Of a stretch of 64,000 nucleotides of DNA, positions 23,954 through 35,430 are shown piece by piece. Each line of letters opens with the position of its first letter. The first letter of the stretch is position 1. A model generated the notes under the pieces. It did not search any database, was not told where the DNA came from, and saw nothing but the letters and a program-made list of their open reading frames with translations. This DNA comes from Lentinula raphanica (taxonomy: Eukaryota > Basidiomycota > Agaricomycetes > Agaricales > Omphalotaceae). The stretch covers positions 1,860,001-1,924,000 of the forward strand of contig JANVFP010000001.1 of the NCBI GenBank assembly GCA_027919835.1, in the 5' to 3' direction. A program made the position numbers and the translations under genes.

Positions 23954-24255
23954 ATGCGTACCCTCTCTACCTCACAAACGATGCCTCGCCGACGATCAAA
24001 ACGGACCGATAACAGATTTCATCCCTATCCGATGACCCAAAGAAAACAGGTAACGGAAATCGTTGCCTTGCTGTTTACCTTCAGACTGACAAACGCCGTC
24101 AGAAACATGAACCTGAGTACCTCTTCGACAACTGGATGTACCTCGACAACTGGATGTTCTTCGACAACTGGATGTTCTGGAATTTCGTGCGTGGTTACTT
24201 CAATTGTTATAGTATTGTCCTCATTCACCACTCAGGTCGCTATTCTTTATCCTGA
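23954..24255 (+). CDS. Possible small gene D with FDNWM repeats (copy 1)
   Basis: Weak call. A start at 23954 or 23981 opens a basic exon (MPRRRSKRTDNRFH) that could splice at CAG/gtaacg (24050) to ...cttcag (24084). Exon 2 would then read TDKRRQKHEPEYL followed by FDNWMY-LDNWMF-FDNWMF and end at 24253-24255, giving about 90 residues. The implied intron is only 35 bases. Unspliced, a different frame also stays open to 24274, so the protein is ambiguous. There is no homology that I recognise. Both copies keep the sequence unchanged. Confidence 0.3.
24124..24177 (+). repeat. 18-bp tandem repeat, three units (copy 1)
   Basis: Three units built on tcgacaactggatgt. The copy 2 equivalent is about 38189-38242. 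Confidence 0.75.
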
Positions 24256-24932
24256 ACGCTTTGGGCCCCGCTAGACTCTACTCCAAACCATCGCTTGATT
24301 CATATGATCAAAAGGAGAAGGCATCTTGGTATGATTATGCACCAATCTCAGAACGAATTCGCCTGACTTTCGTACTATGTTCGTTCAGAAACCACGAAAC
24401 CAAACCACATTCCATAGTCCTCAACGTGTCGACCTTCACCCGTTTCCTTCGTTAACCTCCGTTTACGGATATGCGGTCGGTGGTGGTTCTCGTTGTATCG
24501 TGCCCGTCTTGCCATATTTGTGCTATTGTATCTCAGTGCTATATCTATATTGATGATCTTGGCTTGTAACAGTGGTTCAGTAAGTCTTACAAGGTTTCTA
24601 TTGCTCAGAAAGTATGAGTCGTCATGAAAATCGGCGCCTAAGAATGTCTTTAAGTAACCCGTTCCTCAACATCCAAGTAATCTCAATTCTCATTCAGCCT
24701 TTCTCGATTCTAACACTCTTTTTTCTTCATCTAGATGGCAAGAAGCAAAGAAATCGTTCCCGGCGCTGAACGTTTCTCCCTCACCCAGGTCGCTGCAAAG
24801 TGCGGTCTGTGAAAAATCCGAAAAGCCTGCTATCGAGCCCACGCCGGAAACCGTAGAAAACTCCCTCGGCGGTGACACAAACGGTGGCAAGTGTCTCGTC
24901 CCCACCTCCAAAGCACCTCGATTCTAGTCTGC
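24256..24932. other. Unassigned element sequence (copy 1)
   Basis: There is no gene I can defend. An ATG at 24734 opens 25 codons, then an in-frame stop. Another frame from about 24790 continues as Glu/Thr-rich sequence up to a TAG at about 24925, which might be an exon of a decayed gene. The copy 2 equivalent is 38321-38997. Confidence 0.35.
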
Positions 24933-25640
24933 AGAGGACGGCCACCAACCAAAGAAGAGCCGTAAGAGCGCTAAATCGACCAAGCTTCACTCTTCAATAA
25001 CGCCTTGCACTGTCTTGATTCTGCTGGAAGGACCAAACCGAGAATATTGGCATCGAAATGGAGTTGGATTTGAAATCATCGAAGAGAGGTCAGACTATGC
25101 TTCGACGACGTAAGACTTATGATAACATGCTTCTGTACTATGAATCGTTCAATTCTACTTTGCAGAGGACGTCCGCCAACCAAAGGAGATCCGTAAAACC
25201 GCTAAACCGACCAAGCTCTACCCTCATTGCCACCATCTTCTACTTTGAAGAGGACGTCCGCCAACCAAAGGAGAGCCGTAAAACCGCTAAACCGACCAAG
25301 CTCCACCCTCATCGCCGCCATCAAGAAAATTGAGAACCTTGGCAAATACCTCAAGTTGTCTTGGGTTTTGTCCAAGGGCCAGTATCCTCAGAGATGGTTT
25401 TCTAAGCATCGGAATGGAGCTGGATTGGAGATTATCATCAAAGAGAGGTCAAATTCTGCTTCGACGACGTAGGACTTATGATAACATGCTTCTGTACTAT
25501 GAATCGTTCTTTATATTTTCTAGTATCCTCACGAGATGGTTTTCTGAGCATCGGAAAGGAGCTGGATTGGAGATTATCAAGCAGAGGTCCAATTCTGCTT
25601 CAACGACGTAGGACTTATGATAACATGCTTCTGCACTATA
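24933..25640 (+). repeat. Degenerate direct-repeat region near right end (copy 1)
   Basis: Two interleaved repeat types. Type 1 (aggacgtccgccaaccaaag...) occurs near 24935, 25166 and 25251, the last two 85 bases apart. Type 2 (agcatcggaatggagctgg... to ...cttatgataacatgcttctg) occurs near 25051, 25407 and 25549, the last two 142 bases apart. All type 2 units would code variants of HRNGAGLEII...RSNSASTT in one frame, each ended by a stop. This looks like partial duplication of a 3' exon. The copy 2 equivalent is 38998-39705. Confidence 0.65.
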
Positions 25641-26103
25641 ATATATTGATAGAACAGGCGGGCCAATCATTACTAGTCAACATGCGAAAGTATCGCATCT
25701 TGTTGCCAGAACCATCAGTCTCTACACTCGATTCATGAGTCTTTTTGAACGGATTCGTTGTTCATTGGCCACTGTTGAAAGTCTTCAGGTCAGGACTCAA
25801 TGTAAAACGACCACTGTGGAAAGTCTGCATATCATAACTCAAAGTAAACCGAATATTGAGAGGAGTAAATATGTTCTTTCCAATTCTGAGAAGTCTTATG
25901 TCAATAACACTGAGTAAATACTCATTACACTCAAGTCAAAACTCAAAGTTTCAATGTCTATTTGAGTATTAGTCTCTAGTGAGAAGTCTTTGTTGTGATT
26001 TCAGTCGAAAGTCAGCGGTTGCGGCAGCGGAACTCGGTCCAAGTCGATACCGAAAGTGTGAGAACGGGTCAAAGTCAAATAAAGTCCCAAAATAGCTGTC
26101 ATA
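25641..26103. other. Right subterminal region of element, copy 1
   Basis: No gene seen. There are several scattered gactcaa/actcaaagt words (25795-25960), possible short subterminal binding sites for the transposase. It ends in the inverted terminal repeat. The copy 2 equivalent is 39706-40168. Confidence 0.4.
26084..26103 (-). repeat. Right terminal inverted repeat, copy 1, at the internal junction
   Basis: Ends GTCCCAAAATAGCTGTCATA, the inverted form of the left end. It is directly followed at 26104 by cttattgcgatcag, which is internal left-end sequence of copy 2 (equal to 8921 onward). No target duplication or host base lies between them. Confidence 0.85.
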
Positions 26104-26593
26104 CTTATTGCGATCAGATTTATAAGATGCCACTTTATATTCTCGACTTCGGACTTCCATGAATGCAATATGACTTCCAGGCATGACTTTTGTGAATGAG
26201 ACATTGACTTTAGTATTGCTTATTGACATGTACTTTACACGGCTACATAAGCACTGATACATTGAGGCATTACACTTGATATTGAAGACTTTTGGTGACT
26301 GCTCGTTCATTGATTGAAACAACAAATTCACGAGCAGTTGAAAGGAGATGACTTCGACTTGCACCAATTGAACTCATACATATCCGCGCCTTGTCCGTAA
26401 TTGGTACCGCTTCCGGCTTCATCGGTATCCGCCTTCGGCATCCCTTTTTGGCTTCCGCATACGATTTCCCTTTTTGGCTTCCGTTATCGGTATAGTGCTA
26501 ATCAGAAAGCTGAGAATATGATATGATAAATTCTGAAATCTCTAAGAATTCTCAACATTTGGAACATTGGAGGGGAAGACATTTGAGGACACA

Positions 26594-28654
26594 ATGTACG
26601 ACCCCGTCGTTGGTAAGCGATGCATGTGGGGCGTGAGAAATCATTAGCAACGACGGGCATCGTTTCTTGCAACATGCATCACTCTCAGCCTGCATTCAAC
26701 AACCAGCACCATCCATCCCATCCGGCCGCTCACGACTCTAATAGCCGACAAGAAAGCACTCAGGGCACTCAAGACCCGCTTCTAGGAACCGGCTGGACCA
26801 CTGATCACCCTGAGGTTGCTGCAATGGATGGTGACAGCGCTTTCAACGCTGCGGCGTACTCCAACGCCGTATCGACGTATCAAGACGGTCCGACCGAACG
26901 GCCTTGGAGATCTACAGAGGAATATAACGTGAATGCGGCACGAATTGATATAGGATCGAGGCTGAATAGTGCGTTGAGGTTTCTTGTTATGTTGTGATGT
27001 AATGTTAATGAATTATTGTGTTGATAGATATCATATTGTACTTAGCTCTTACTCTCCATGCTCAGGAATCTCCCTCGTTGATATATGAGCTGGTGATCCA
27101 GCCAAAAGCCGAGACCGTCATCACACAAAACGGCGTTCCTACGATCAGCGCGATTTCCGCGATTTCACTGGTTGCGGGGGTCAAACTTCCGGAAGCGTTC
27201 CGCGAAGCGTTCAAGAACGACGCAACGGCTCTTGCAACCGCCCGCGATATGCCACGAATGTCAAAACCGGTCAACTCTTTGTTTGAGTTTCGTCAGTTCC
27301 CGCCCGCATTAGAGATCTTGACCAGTCCTACCTCAAATTATCAACTTCAGTCGATTGTTGAGAACCCAGAGGAAATCTTGAGCCGCCCACGAATGCTGAA
27401 GTTTGTGCTGATTCTATTACAACCGGTGAGCTTGCTGACAGCTGATCCTAACAACCTTTGTATTGAATGCATTTCAGTATTCGATTTCTCAGAATACCGG
27501 ACCAACGTATTCCTCGGCGGGCCAATCTCCTTACTCGGTACCTCAGCCTGCGACGCCTGCGTACTCTTCGTCCGCTAACGCATGGTCGGTCGATTCTCTG
27601 TCTGCTAACACGTGGTTGGCTGACGGCGCGTGGTCGTCCGATTCTTCATCTGCTAACGCGTTGTCCGATCCTTCGTCTGCTAACGCGATGTCTGATCCTT
27701 CGTCTGCTAACGCGATGTCCGATCCTTCGTCTGCTAACGCGATGTCCAATCCTTCGTCTGCTGACGCGATGTCCGATAACGCGTGGTCGTCCGATTCGTC
27801 GTCTGCTAACGCGTGGTCTACTAACGCTTGGTCTGTACAAGGTGATACGTCTTTTGAGGAGACGAATAGATCTGCTCCGATGCCGTATCCATACTCGACG
27901 CTGGAAAACTTGTCTGTCCAGGAAGACCCTTCTGAACCACAGGGAAACCCTTCTGAGTTACAGGAAGGCGCATTGCCGACGTCTTCACATGAGGTAGTAC
28001 CGGATGAGATGCTCTCTCAGCCTGCGGAATCTTCTAATGCTCATGGTCCCTCGTCGGCGCCCGTTCGTGCGTGGAATATTGATCACGCTTGCGAACTTTT
28101 ACAGATCAGTAAACCTCATGGAACCACGTATTCGACTGAATGGTTGTCAGTCGTCGTACAAGACTGGCATCGAATCAGATCACTTATCTTTGGCATGGGG
28201 TATAAAGAAAGAAAGGGCGATAAAGACCTGTCTGAACAGTTTTATCAATGGGAGGACGGGATGATCGATTCGTTCGAGACCATCCTCAAACGAGTGAATT
28301 GGACTAAGGAGGAATACATGGCTAAAACCAATCTGTTTCTTTGGGCTAACAAGATTGCTGCTGAGAAAATGTGGGATCCCAACGTGATTGAGCCTGCTGA
28401 CCCAGGTACGTCAACTGCTTTTGTAATGTGAAAATTTCTAACTAGCATTATCAGTTCAAAGGCAGAATTATCAAGAGGCCGTTGATACCTGGCAACTAAT
28501 CGTCGACTTTTTCCAGAATACGTCCTTCCAATACTCTGGTTATCCAGAATTGTTGCCAGAGGACTCGCCGGATGCCAGGCTGGCAAGCTTGACCCGATCT
28601 CGTATGAAGCACCATCGAAGAATGATCATGGACTGCCTTGTTGACCGTCCTTAG
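26594..28654 (+). CDS. Element gene A, unknown protein (copy 2)
   Basis: Same five-exon model as copy 1, shifted by 17,183 bases. The only coding change noticed is at 28527, which turns a serine into phenylalanine in the last exon (TSSQYS becomes TSFQYS). The 9-residue repeats are identical to copy 1. Function unknown. Confidence 0.65.
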
Positions 28655-28942
28655 CTTCTTTTTTCCATGTTTGCTGTTTGTGCTGTCTGACCATGCTTTT
28701 AGTTATGAAATCTGCTCTTGCTATAATTGAACCACTTACTCGATCCCATGTATCATAATAAATCGGATCTATGCTTTTTATGACAATCTTGTGCGCGAAC
28801 GAAATGAGACATTATCAAACCCATAACCCACCACTGTGAATATTTGTCGGACTTGATTAATACAATCTCAATTTCCCATTACAACAAGTTGTGTTCAAGA
28901 TCATACAGAGGGAATACAAGACGATACGGTAATACAAAATGG

Positions 28943-31129
28943 TCAATCAACGGGAACAATGGAGTGTGGAATTGAGGCTGCGCGCGCAAATACCAATAAA
29001 AAAGATGTGGTATAGAAGTATGCTAATGCTTGTTCGACCTGTTCGAGATGAGTAATATAATTATGGGCTTCATAATCGTCAGGAAAATCACAATGCAACT
29101 CTTCTGGTTTGTCGCCTTTCCAGCTTCTCATCAGGTGATGTAAAGCGTGGATGTAAGGCGCACGTTTCTGTACAGTAGGGGCTCCAAGTCCTTCATCTCC
29201 CTTGTCGATATCTACCTGAGACCTAGACCCCACCCAACATGCATCCAGCAAGGCATCCCGTTCAGCCAGAGAGAGTCTGCTTTTGTCTAGCTGGCGATCC
29301 AACGCGACCAATTCCTGACGGAAACTCAATTCGGATATCTCCCAGATGATTTGAGACGCAATCTTCTTGGGGGTGGTTCATTTTTGCAGTCGACTGGTTG
29401 ACCTGCAAATTCCTCGATTTGAGGCGTTGGATCATCAAGATTTAATGAGTGAGAGCTGCTTTGAGTGATCAGAGTCTCGACAACGATGCGCATTTCGTTT
29501 CGAAGAATGGCATTTTTTGTTTGTGTAGAGGTGCTCGGAGCATGGCCCCCGACAACATCGAGCAGGCAGCGCCATTGTTTGGCAGACAAGTTCACTGGCT
29601 TTGTCAAACCGTCGAGAGATTGTAAAATAAACGGACGAATCTTGAGCCAGCTACGGTAATAAAACGCCCGTGTACTTGGATTTGCCGGCCCATCTAGCAA
29701 TCTAGGAGGAGGGAGGAAATAACCAGATTCGAGGGTCTCAGGCCGTCGAAGCGACTGGTTATAGGTGGAGTGATACTCGAGAGCTCGTGCCCAAGCCGAG
29801 ATCGCAGGCGGCATTGCTGGACTTTTCAGTTGAAGAAAGGTATTGATCCCTTGCTTGTGAAGTTGTGGCTGCTTGCGATTTTTCTGAGAATCTATTCAAG
29901 ATGAGTCGTTTGATGAAAATTGCAATGTGTAATGAGATCTTACATGGCGCGGGCCTCATGGACGAGCGTAAGGTCGAATTGGGGTGGTTTAGACCGCTAG
30001 AACTGGCGTGACCGGCAGAATGATTTAAGGTTGCCCTGGTCGAGATGGCTTTTTGGAAAGAGGATAAGCTCTGCATCTGATGGGATCCGAAGACGGACGA
30101 GGGGTAGAGCAACGATTGCAAATAAGCATGCATTGCCGCGAAGCACTCTGGTTTATTGGTTGGACCTTCCCATATGATCTTGTGGCTAGGTTCAGCATCA
30201 GTGCCGTCCACCCGAAAACCAGAAGGTAGTTCAATGATTCGTGAGCTGTCCTCAGCGATCAAAGAAGCAACACGGTCGATTCGGGCATCAGGGGTGTTTT
30301 TGACTGGGCGAACAAACCAAACCGGGATTCCCAGACAGTACAACGTGTCAGCGGTAGAACTATTGTCTGTAAACGCTCCGATAACAGCCAGACAGTCTGG
30401 GATTTCGCAGTTCCGCTTCTTTCCGATTATGACAGTGTTCCAATCTTGAGAACGGTACTGAATGCGGGCGTCTAATTCCAGAATACTGCGTTGCAAAAAT
30501 GCAACACGCAGAAGAATATCCTCACGAGGAGCCGCAACCTGCAATAAACTGAGCATACGATCGACCTGAAGTGAACCCTGCGTGAGATATGGATCGGATT
30601 GGAATTCACTGAGATTTATGGTCTTGAGAACGTCATCCGCAAGAGCTTTTAGGCGTAGATAAACTGTGGTGTCCAATACGACAGCATTATACAAAAAGTC
30701 TGATGCTTCGGCGTCGAAGTCTTCAGCTGAAGGTATCAACCAGGCAGCTGCAAACGGATGATTTGGATCAGGAGAAGGTGTTCGAATTAATGGCAAATGT
30801 GGCCGTGTTTCGTCAAAGGGTTGTGGGTAGAAGAGGGGATCATCATGTGAAAAATGAAAGTGGCGACGTAGGCGTACACGTCGGGATGACAAGGGTGGTG
30901 CATATAGTACATTCGAATTAGGGGATGATATCAGGTAATCGTTTGGTAGTACAGCGCCTACTCGACCATCGAACGATTGTAGAGCTGTGGTAGATTATGA
31001 ATGGATGGAGGTGGACGAGGCAGAATTAATACACGTACTTGAAGCTGGGTCAGAAAACCGGGTTAAGATGTCTGGATGAAGGCGATATGTCGCATAGCTT
31101 AGCGGAGGGATGCTTGAGGCATTGGACAT
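28943..31129 (-). pseudogene. Element gene B, copy 2, frameshifted
   Basis: Identical to gene B of copy 1 except for a leucine-to-proline change (30399) and loss of one G in a run (29369-29373, five G instead of six). The deletion lies in the last exon, shortly after NEPPP, and shifts the frame so that about 190 C-terminal residues are replaced by a short tail. A single-base change in a homopolymer could also be an assembly error. Confidence 0.7.
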
Positions 31130-31607
31130 GGTGGTCGCGACTGTGGTCTGGCTGACCTACAGGACTCCGTCTACGAGGTTGTAATGTAAGCAAACTAGAA
31201 TAGATTGAAGAAAAAAATAACGGTCACAACCGGTCTTAACACAGGCGGTCTCTCTACCGTCCTGAGTGCAGGCAGTGTGAGGACTGCTTGGCACGATGGG
31301 AGGTCTTCAGCAGAACAATGGGTGACGATGGGGTGACAGGGGAGGGGAAGATAAACAATAGTAGAAACAGGCCGAGGTAGATTACTGATACCCACGTCGG
31401 AAGCTCACGTGAATATCACGGAGCACCTAATTACCCGAGATCCCCGATTCCTGTTCCCAATAAGGATATATTCGATATGATTGATCAAAGCTGTTCATTC
31501 AACTCTGGAATACGAGTCTACGACAAAAATATCATGCGGACAGAATATTATAGGGTAGATGTAGCCTATGTAGGGTAGATATATGAAACTTCAAGCAGTC
31601 TGATAAA

Positions 31608-34600
31608 CTAAACAATATTGTAAGACCCGATTCCAGTAAGGATTTGAACGAGAAGCCAGTGGAAAACGATGTCCTTGAGGTTGTATAGCTGCTCCGGACC
31701 ACTGTCATACGAAGCATTCAAGAGCTTCAAGAGATACGAAGCAGGGACTTGCATAACGCGGGTACAGGTCTTAAAGGCGATAGTTCCAAGTTTCAGGAGC
31801 CTCTCTCTCTCGGTCATGCGATGGTCTTGAAGGCTGAAGTACATGGGATCACTATCGTCAATGAGGATGACCTTTTGTAACATATCATTACAGTGAAAGG
31901 GTATTACGAATCGGTAGTTACGCACCTCGATTGGTGACCCATCGGTCAGGATGAATGGTGAGCCCGTAGCTGCCCAGCAAAACATACGCATGCGATAGCT
32001 TTTTTCTGAGGAATCTTCAAGCGAGACAACATCGGTAAAGCTGCCTCGCACTTCTGCCATGAGCAAGGGGCAGGGTATACCAGAGCCCTCAAGAAACTCT
32101 CGAAAGATATCTTCGAAGCTGCATCCAGACCAACCAGGAACTCCTTCGTAGGCATCACGAAGCTCAGCGTGAGTAACCACGGAGGTTCTATCGGTGTATT
32201 CCAGCCGGAGCGCTTCATAATCGCCAGTGATGCGTGATTGCAAGAGCGACAGAACGAACTCGTCTATTCCCCCAACACAAGCAGCTGCAAGCTGTAGAAA
32301 AGTTGAGGTTAGATAATCACTCGAACTCAACGATTAGGATCAACGTACCTCTGGTAAGTCGAGCCCGATAGGTTTACAAGGAAGGAAGAGACCTTTCAAC
32401 AATGCTTTGAAGTACGGGTGATCAGTTGTTGCAGGACCGACAATCGCGTTGTGTAACATCGTCCAAGCAAGTGAGCGGTGGTGCCTTTCTGTACGGCCTT
32501 GTAAAACTGTGACCTGGATCAAGACCCGTTAATGTAGTTCTGAGAGATGAGTATATGACATACTGGAAGATTATGATAGGTTGCAAAGTGAGACTCGAAG
32601 TACGATAGATTGTTGTTAGAATGTTCAAGGTCAATCCAGCGAGTAAGGGTTTGATACAATTCTGGGAACTGGTCCTTCACGAGGTCCTTCGTTAACGATT
32701 TCAGGTTGCTCGAGTTGAGGAGGTAGACGAGAAGAAGAGGGTTGATGTTCAATGGATAGTTTCCATGGACAAGAGCTAAACCTATAGCGGCACCGAAAAC
32801 GGTGAGCTCATTCTTCTTAGTCGCAGATAGATCCGCAGCTGAGGAGAGGGGCGCCGTAGAAAGAGTTGTATAATCGTCATTGACCAGGATCAGATAATCA
32901 TGTATATGACCTTCGAGTTTTGCCTTGAAGAAGAGGCTCATGACCTCCTTCTCGAGGCCGGGCCCAGAGGTTATATAGGACTCGACACCACGATCGTCAA
33001 TAGCGATTCTTGATGACAAGCGATTAGCTTTTGTGAAACACTAACCGACGACGGTAAATGAAAACTCACAGTTGGAAATGTCTGTTTTGGGAGAGGAGTG
33101 CCGAGAAATCTTCTTCGTCTATTGCACGCTGTACGAGATCGGTGTAAACGGGAACCATTTCTTGTGGACTTTCGCCTTTGACCATAAAACCCAAAGGCTC
33201 AATGTCCATAACGTTGCGAATGCGATCGTTGACTATCTTGAAAATCTTTGATCTGTCTTTTACGAAGAACAATTCATCGTCGGCGTTGTCACGAGCAGGT
33301 ACCCAGTCGGTCTCCCACAAAATTTCGACCTCCTATATTTGAGCTATTAACATTCAAGGAGGACTAATTGAAAGAGGCTTCTTACTTCTGATCCCGCATC
33401 TTCAGTCAACATATTCGTTCGGGACAGGGGGCTGACTGAACGGTGGTCCGGAGTCCTTAATCGTCTTGGGTTGCGAGAACTCGATGCGGCGTTTGAATCC
33501 ACTACCCAAGATAACATGATATGGAATACAGATAGGATGGATACGAGTGTAGACCTACCTGTGAGCGTTTCAGAGGTATCATGGAGCATTCGAGCGACAA
33601 CTCTGAGTTCCTATACAAAGAATTAATCAATGACTTGAAACTATAGTAGCATGCACATACCTCATCTTCATGGTTCGAATCATCTCTGTTGCATCCTAGC
33701 TCGATGTCGTCCTCATCAAGCGCGTCAAATCCTTCGTCCACATATGCGTCCGTGTCCGAGCGAAAAATACCATAGATTCGCTTCGATAGGCAGAAATGTC
33801 TACGGGTAGTATTGTCGGATCCAAGACTCTTTTCCGCTAGGTTGATATTGAGCGAAACGTTCGGAGATCGAATGACTAGCATAGGAAAGGACCTTGAGAT
33901 AGAGAACGTGAAAAGGTCATCGAGGACTTACTCGTATGAAGGATAAATTTTTTCGAATTGGTAATGACATACTTTGCGATGCCGTAGTCGTCCGTGTTGA
34001 AGACAATGTCACGCAAAGTCATGTCTTCAGATTGCACCTTCCCTGGGCTCAATCGAGGGGTCTTTGCGTGGTTGTTGATGTTTCCTTTGCTTGAGAAGCG
34101 CAATAGCTGGATAGCGAGACGCTCGTGCCGATTGAAGAAAGACGATGCTTCTTGATTTTCTGGGAATATCCAGCCGTGCTGAACAAGGGAAGAGCGTACG
34201 GCTTCAAGTAAATCTACCACTTTTGTGTGAAGCGGAAGGTGATCGAATCGATGTACAAGAGAGAGTGCGTCGAGTACAGCTTGAAACGCATCGCGATTTT
34301 GCAAGTAATGATGAAGTTCGACGGGAACATTGTACGTCTGCGGTAATTCACATCGTCAACAAGATAGAGTAGTCCTCTCAGAAACAGAACACGTACACGA
34401 CACTGGTCAGGTGTAAGCCGTGGCGGATAGACTAAGACCACCAAGCTAACCACCTGAGTTCCATCACTTGCAAGTGCGACTGCATCCTCGATCTTAGGGG
34501 CATCGATCGCTCCAAACAGTCGGGGTGCCTTCTTCCCGGAGCCTCTCTTCTTTCTTGTGGCAGTGGAAGATTGACCCAGTGTTAGAGTGGCATGGCCTAG

Positions 34601-35211
34601 ACGGTCGCGATTGGCGTGTTGTATCGCAGTGATGCTTGGAGGGAAGGACTGTGGTGGTGGCAACATAGAGGTCGGTAAGGGGCGGGATGGTCCGCTATTA
34701 GGAGCTCTCTGGGCCGTCACTGATGAAAGCATTGAAACCGGTGATACATAGTTAGAGACGGGCTGAATGGCCTGCGACTGCGGCAAGGAGTTTGAGTTGG
34801 GAGTTGGTGGTAGTAAAGCGCCCACAGCCTGTGAAAAATTAAGATTGAGAGGTGCAGGCGCAGGAGGTGCAAGTACAGGCGCAGGAGGTACAGGTGCAGG
34901 TGCAGGTACAGGTGCAGGTGCAGGTACAGGTGCAGGTGCAGGTACAGGTGCAGGTACAGGTGCAGGTGCAGGTGCAGGAATGGCTGTCAAAGGCACAGAA
35001 GCTAACGAAGGCAGAGGAGCAGGAACAGCCGGCGACGACGCAGAATTTGGGCAGAAGTGACTGGTTGTAATAGCTGTGGATTGGACGCCAATGAATTAGA
35101 TGAGGATGTAGACTGTGTTTGATTATTTTGCTGTAGCATCTGGAGAAAGAGTTGGGGATTGTTGGCAATCATTGCCTGAAACGAATGTTGCAACCATTGG
35201 GAATGATCCAT
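31608..35211 (-). pseudogene. Element gene C (HECT-like), copy 2, frameshifted near the N-terminus
   Basis: Same nine-exon gene as copy 1. One G is missing at 35049-35051 (three G instead of four), near codon 55, just after the Gln/Asn-rich start. The frame then ends early, so the HECT region would not be made unless translation restarts downstream, for instance at an in-frame ATG after the Ala-Pro-Val repeat. The HECT exons themselves look undamaged. As with gene B, a homopolymer error in the assembly is possible. Confidence 0.7.
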
Positions 35212-35430
35212 GATGCTTTTCAAAACCATACGTATCAGTACGGTTGCAGTAAAAGGAGTGGGCACTTACGGTTGGTGAAAGAAAACGAAAGAGCGAACAG
35301 GAAAGGTCAGAACAAGTGCTAATTGGATGGAGAAAGAGAGAGCTGGGCTTTTATACGAATCGCAGGTGAACGTCATCCCTATTTTGAACATTGACGCGAA
35401 AGTCAAGATCCAAAAACGGTTGAAATTTGA
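35212..35430. promoter_or_regulatory. Shared divergent promoter of integrase and HECT gene (copy 2)
   Basis: Same 219-base spacer as in copy 1, with the minus-strand TATAAAAG at about 35348-35355 and the same 5' intron donor. Confidence 0.5.

Larger units (their letters stand above)
8843..26103 (+). mobile_element. Integrase-type DNA transposon, copy 1 (interrupted)
   Basis: First of two tandem copies of a roughly 14.1-kb element, 17,261 bases here because a 3.1-kb element sits inside its integrase gene. It keeps both terminal inverted repeats. Gene order left to right: A (+), B (-), C/HECT (-), integrase (+), possible small gene D (+), then repeat-rich right end. A DDE integrase, TA-starting inverted ends and 6-bp target duplication place it nearest the eukaryotic IS3EU-like cut-and-paste elements as I remember them. 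I see no reverse transcriptase, tyrosine recombinase, polymerase B, capsid or Rep/helicase gene. Copy 1 should be non-autonomous because its integrase is split, while A, B and C look intact. Confidence 0.85.
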
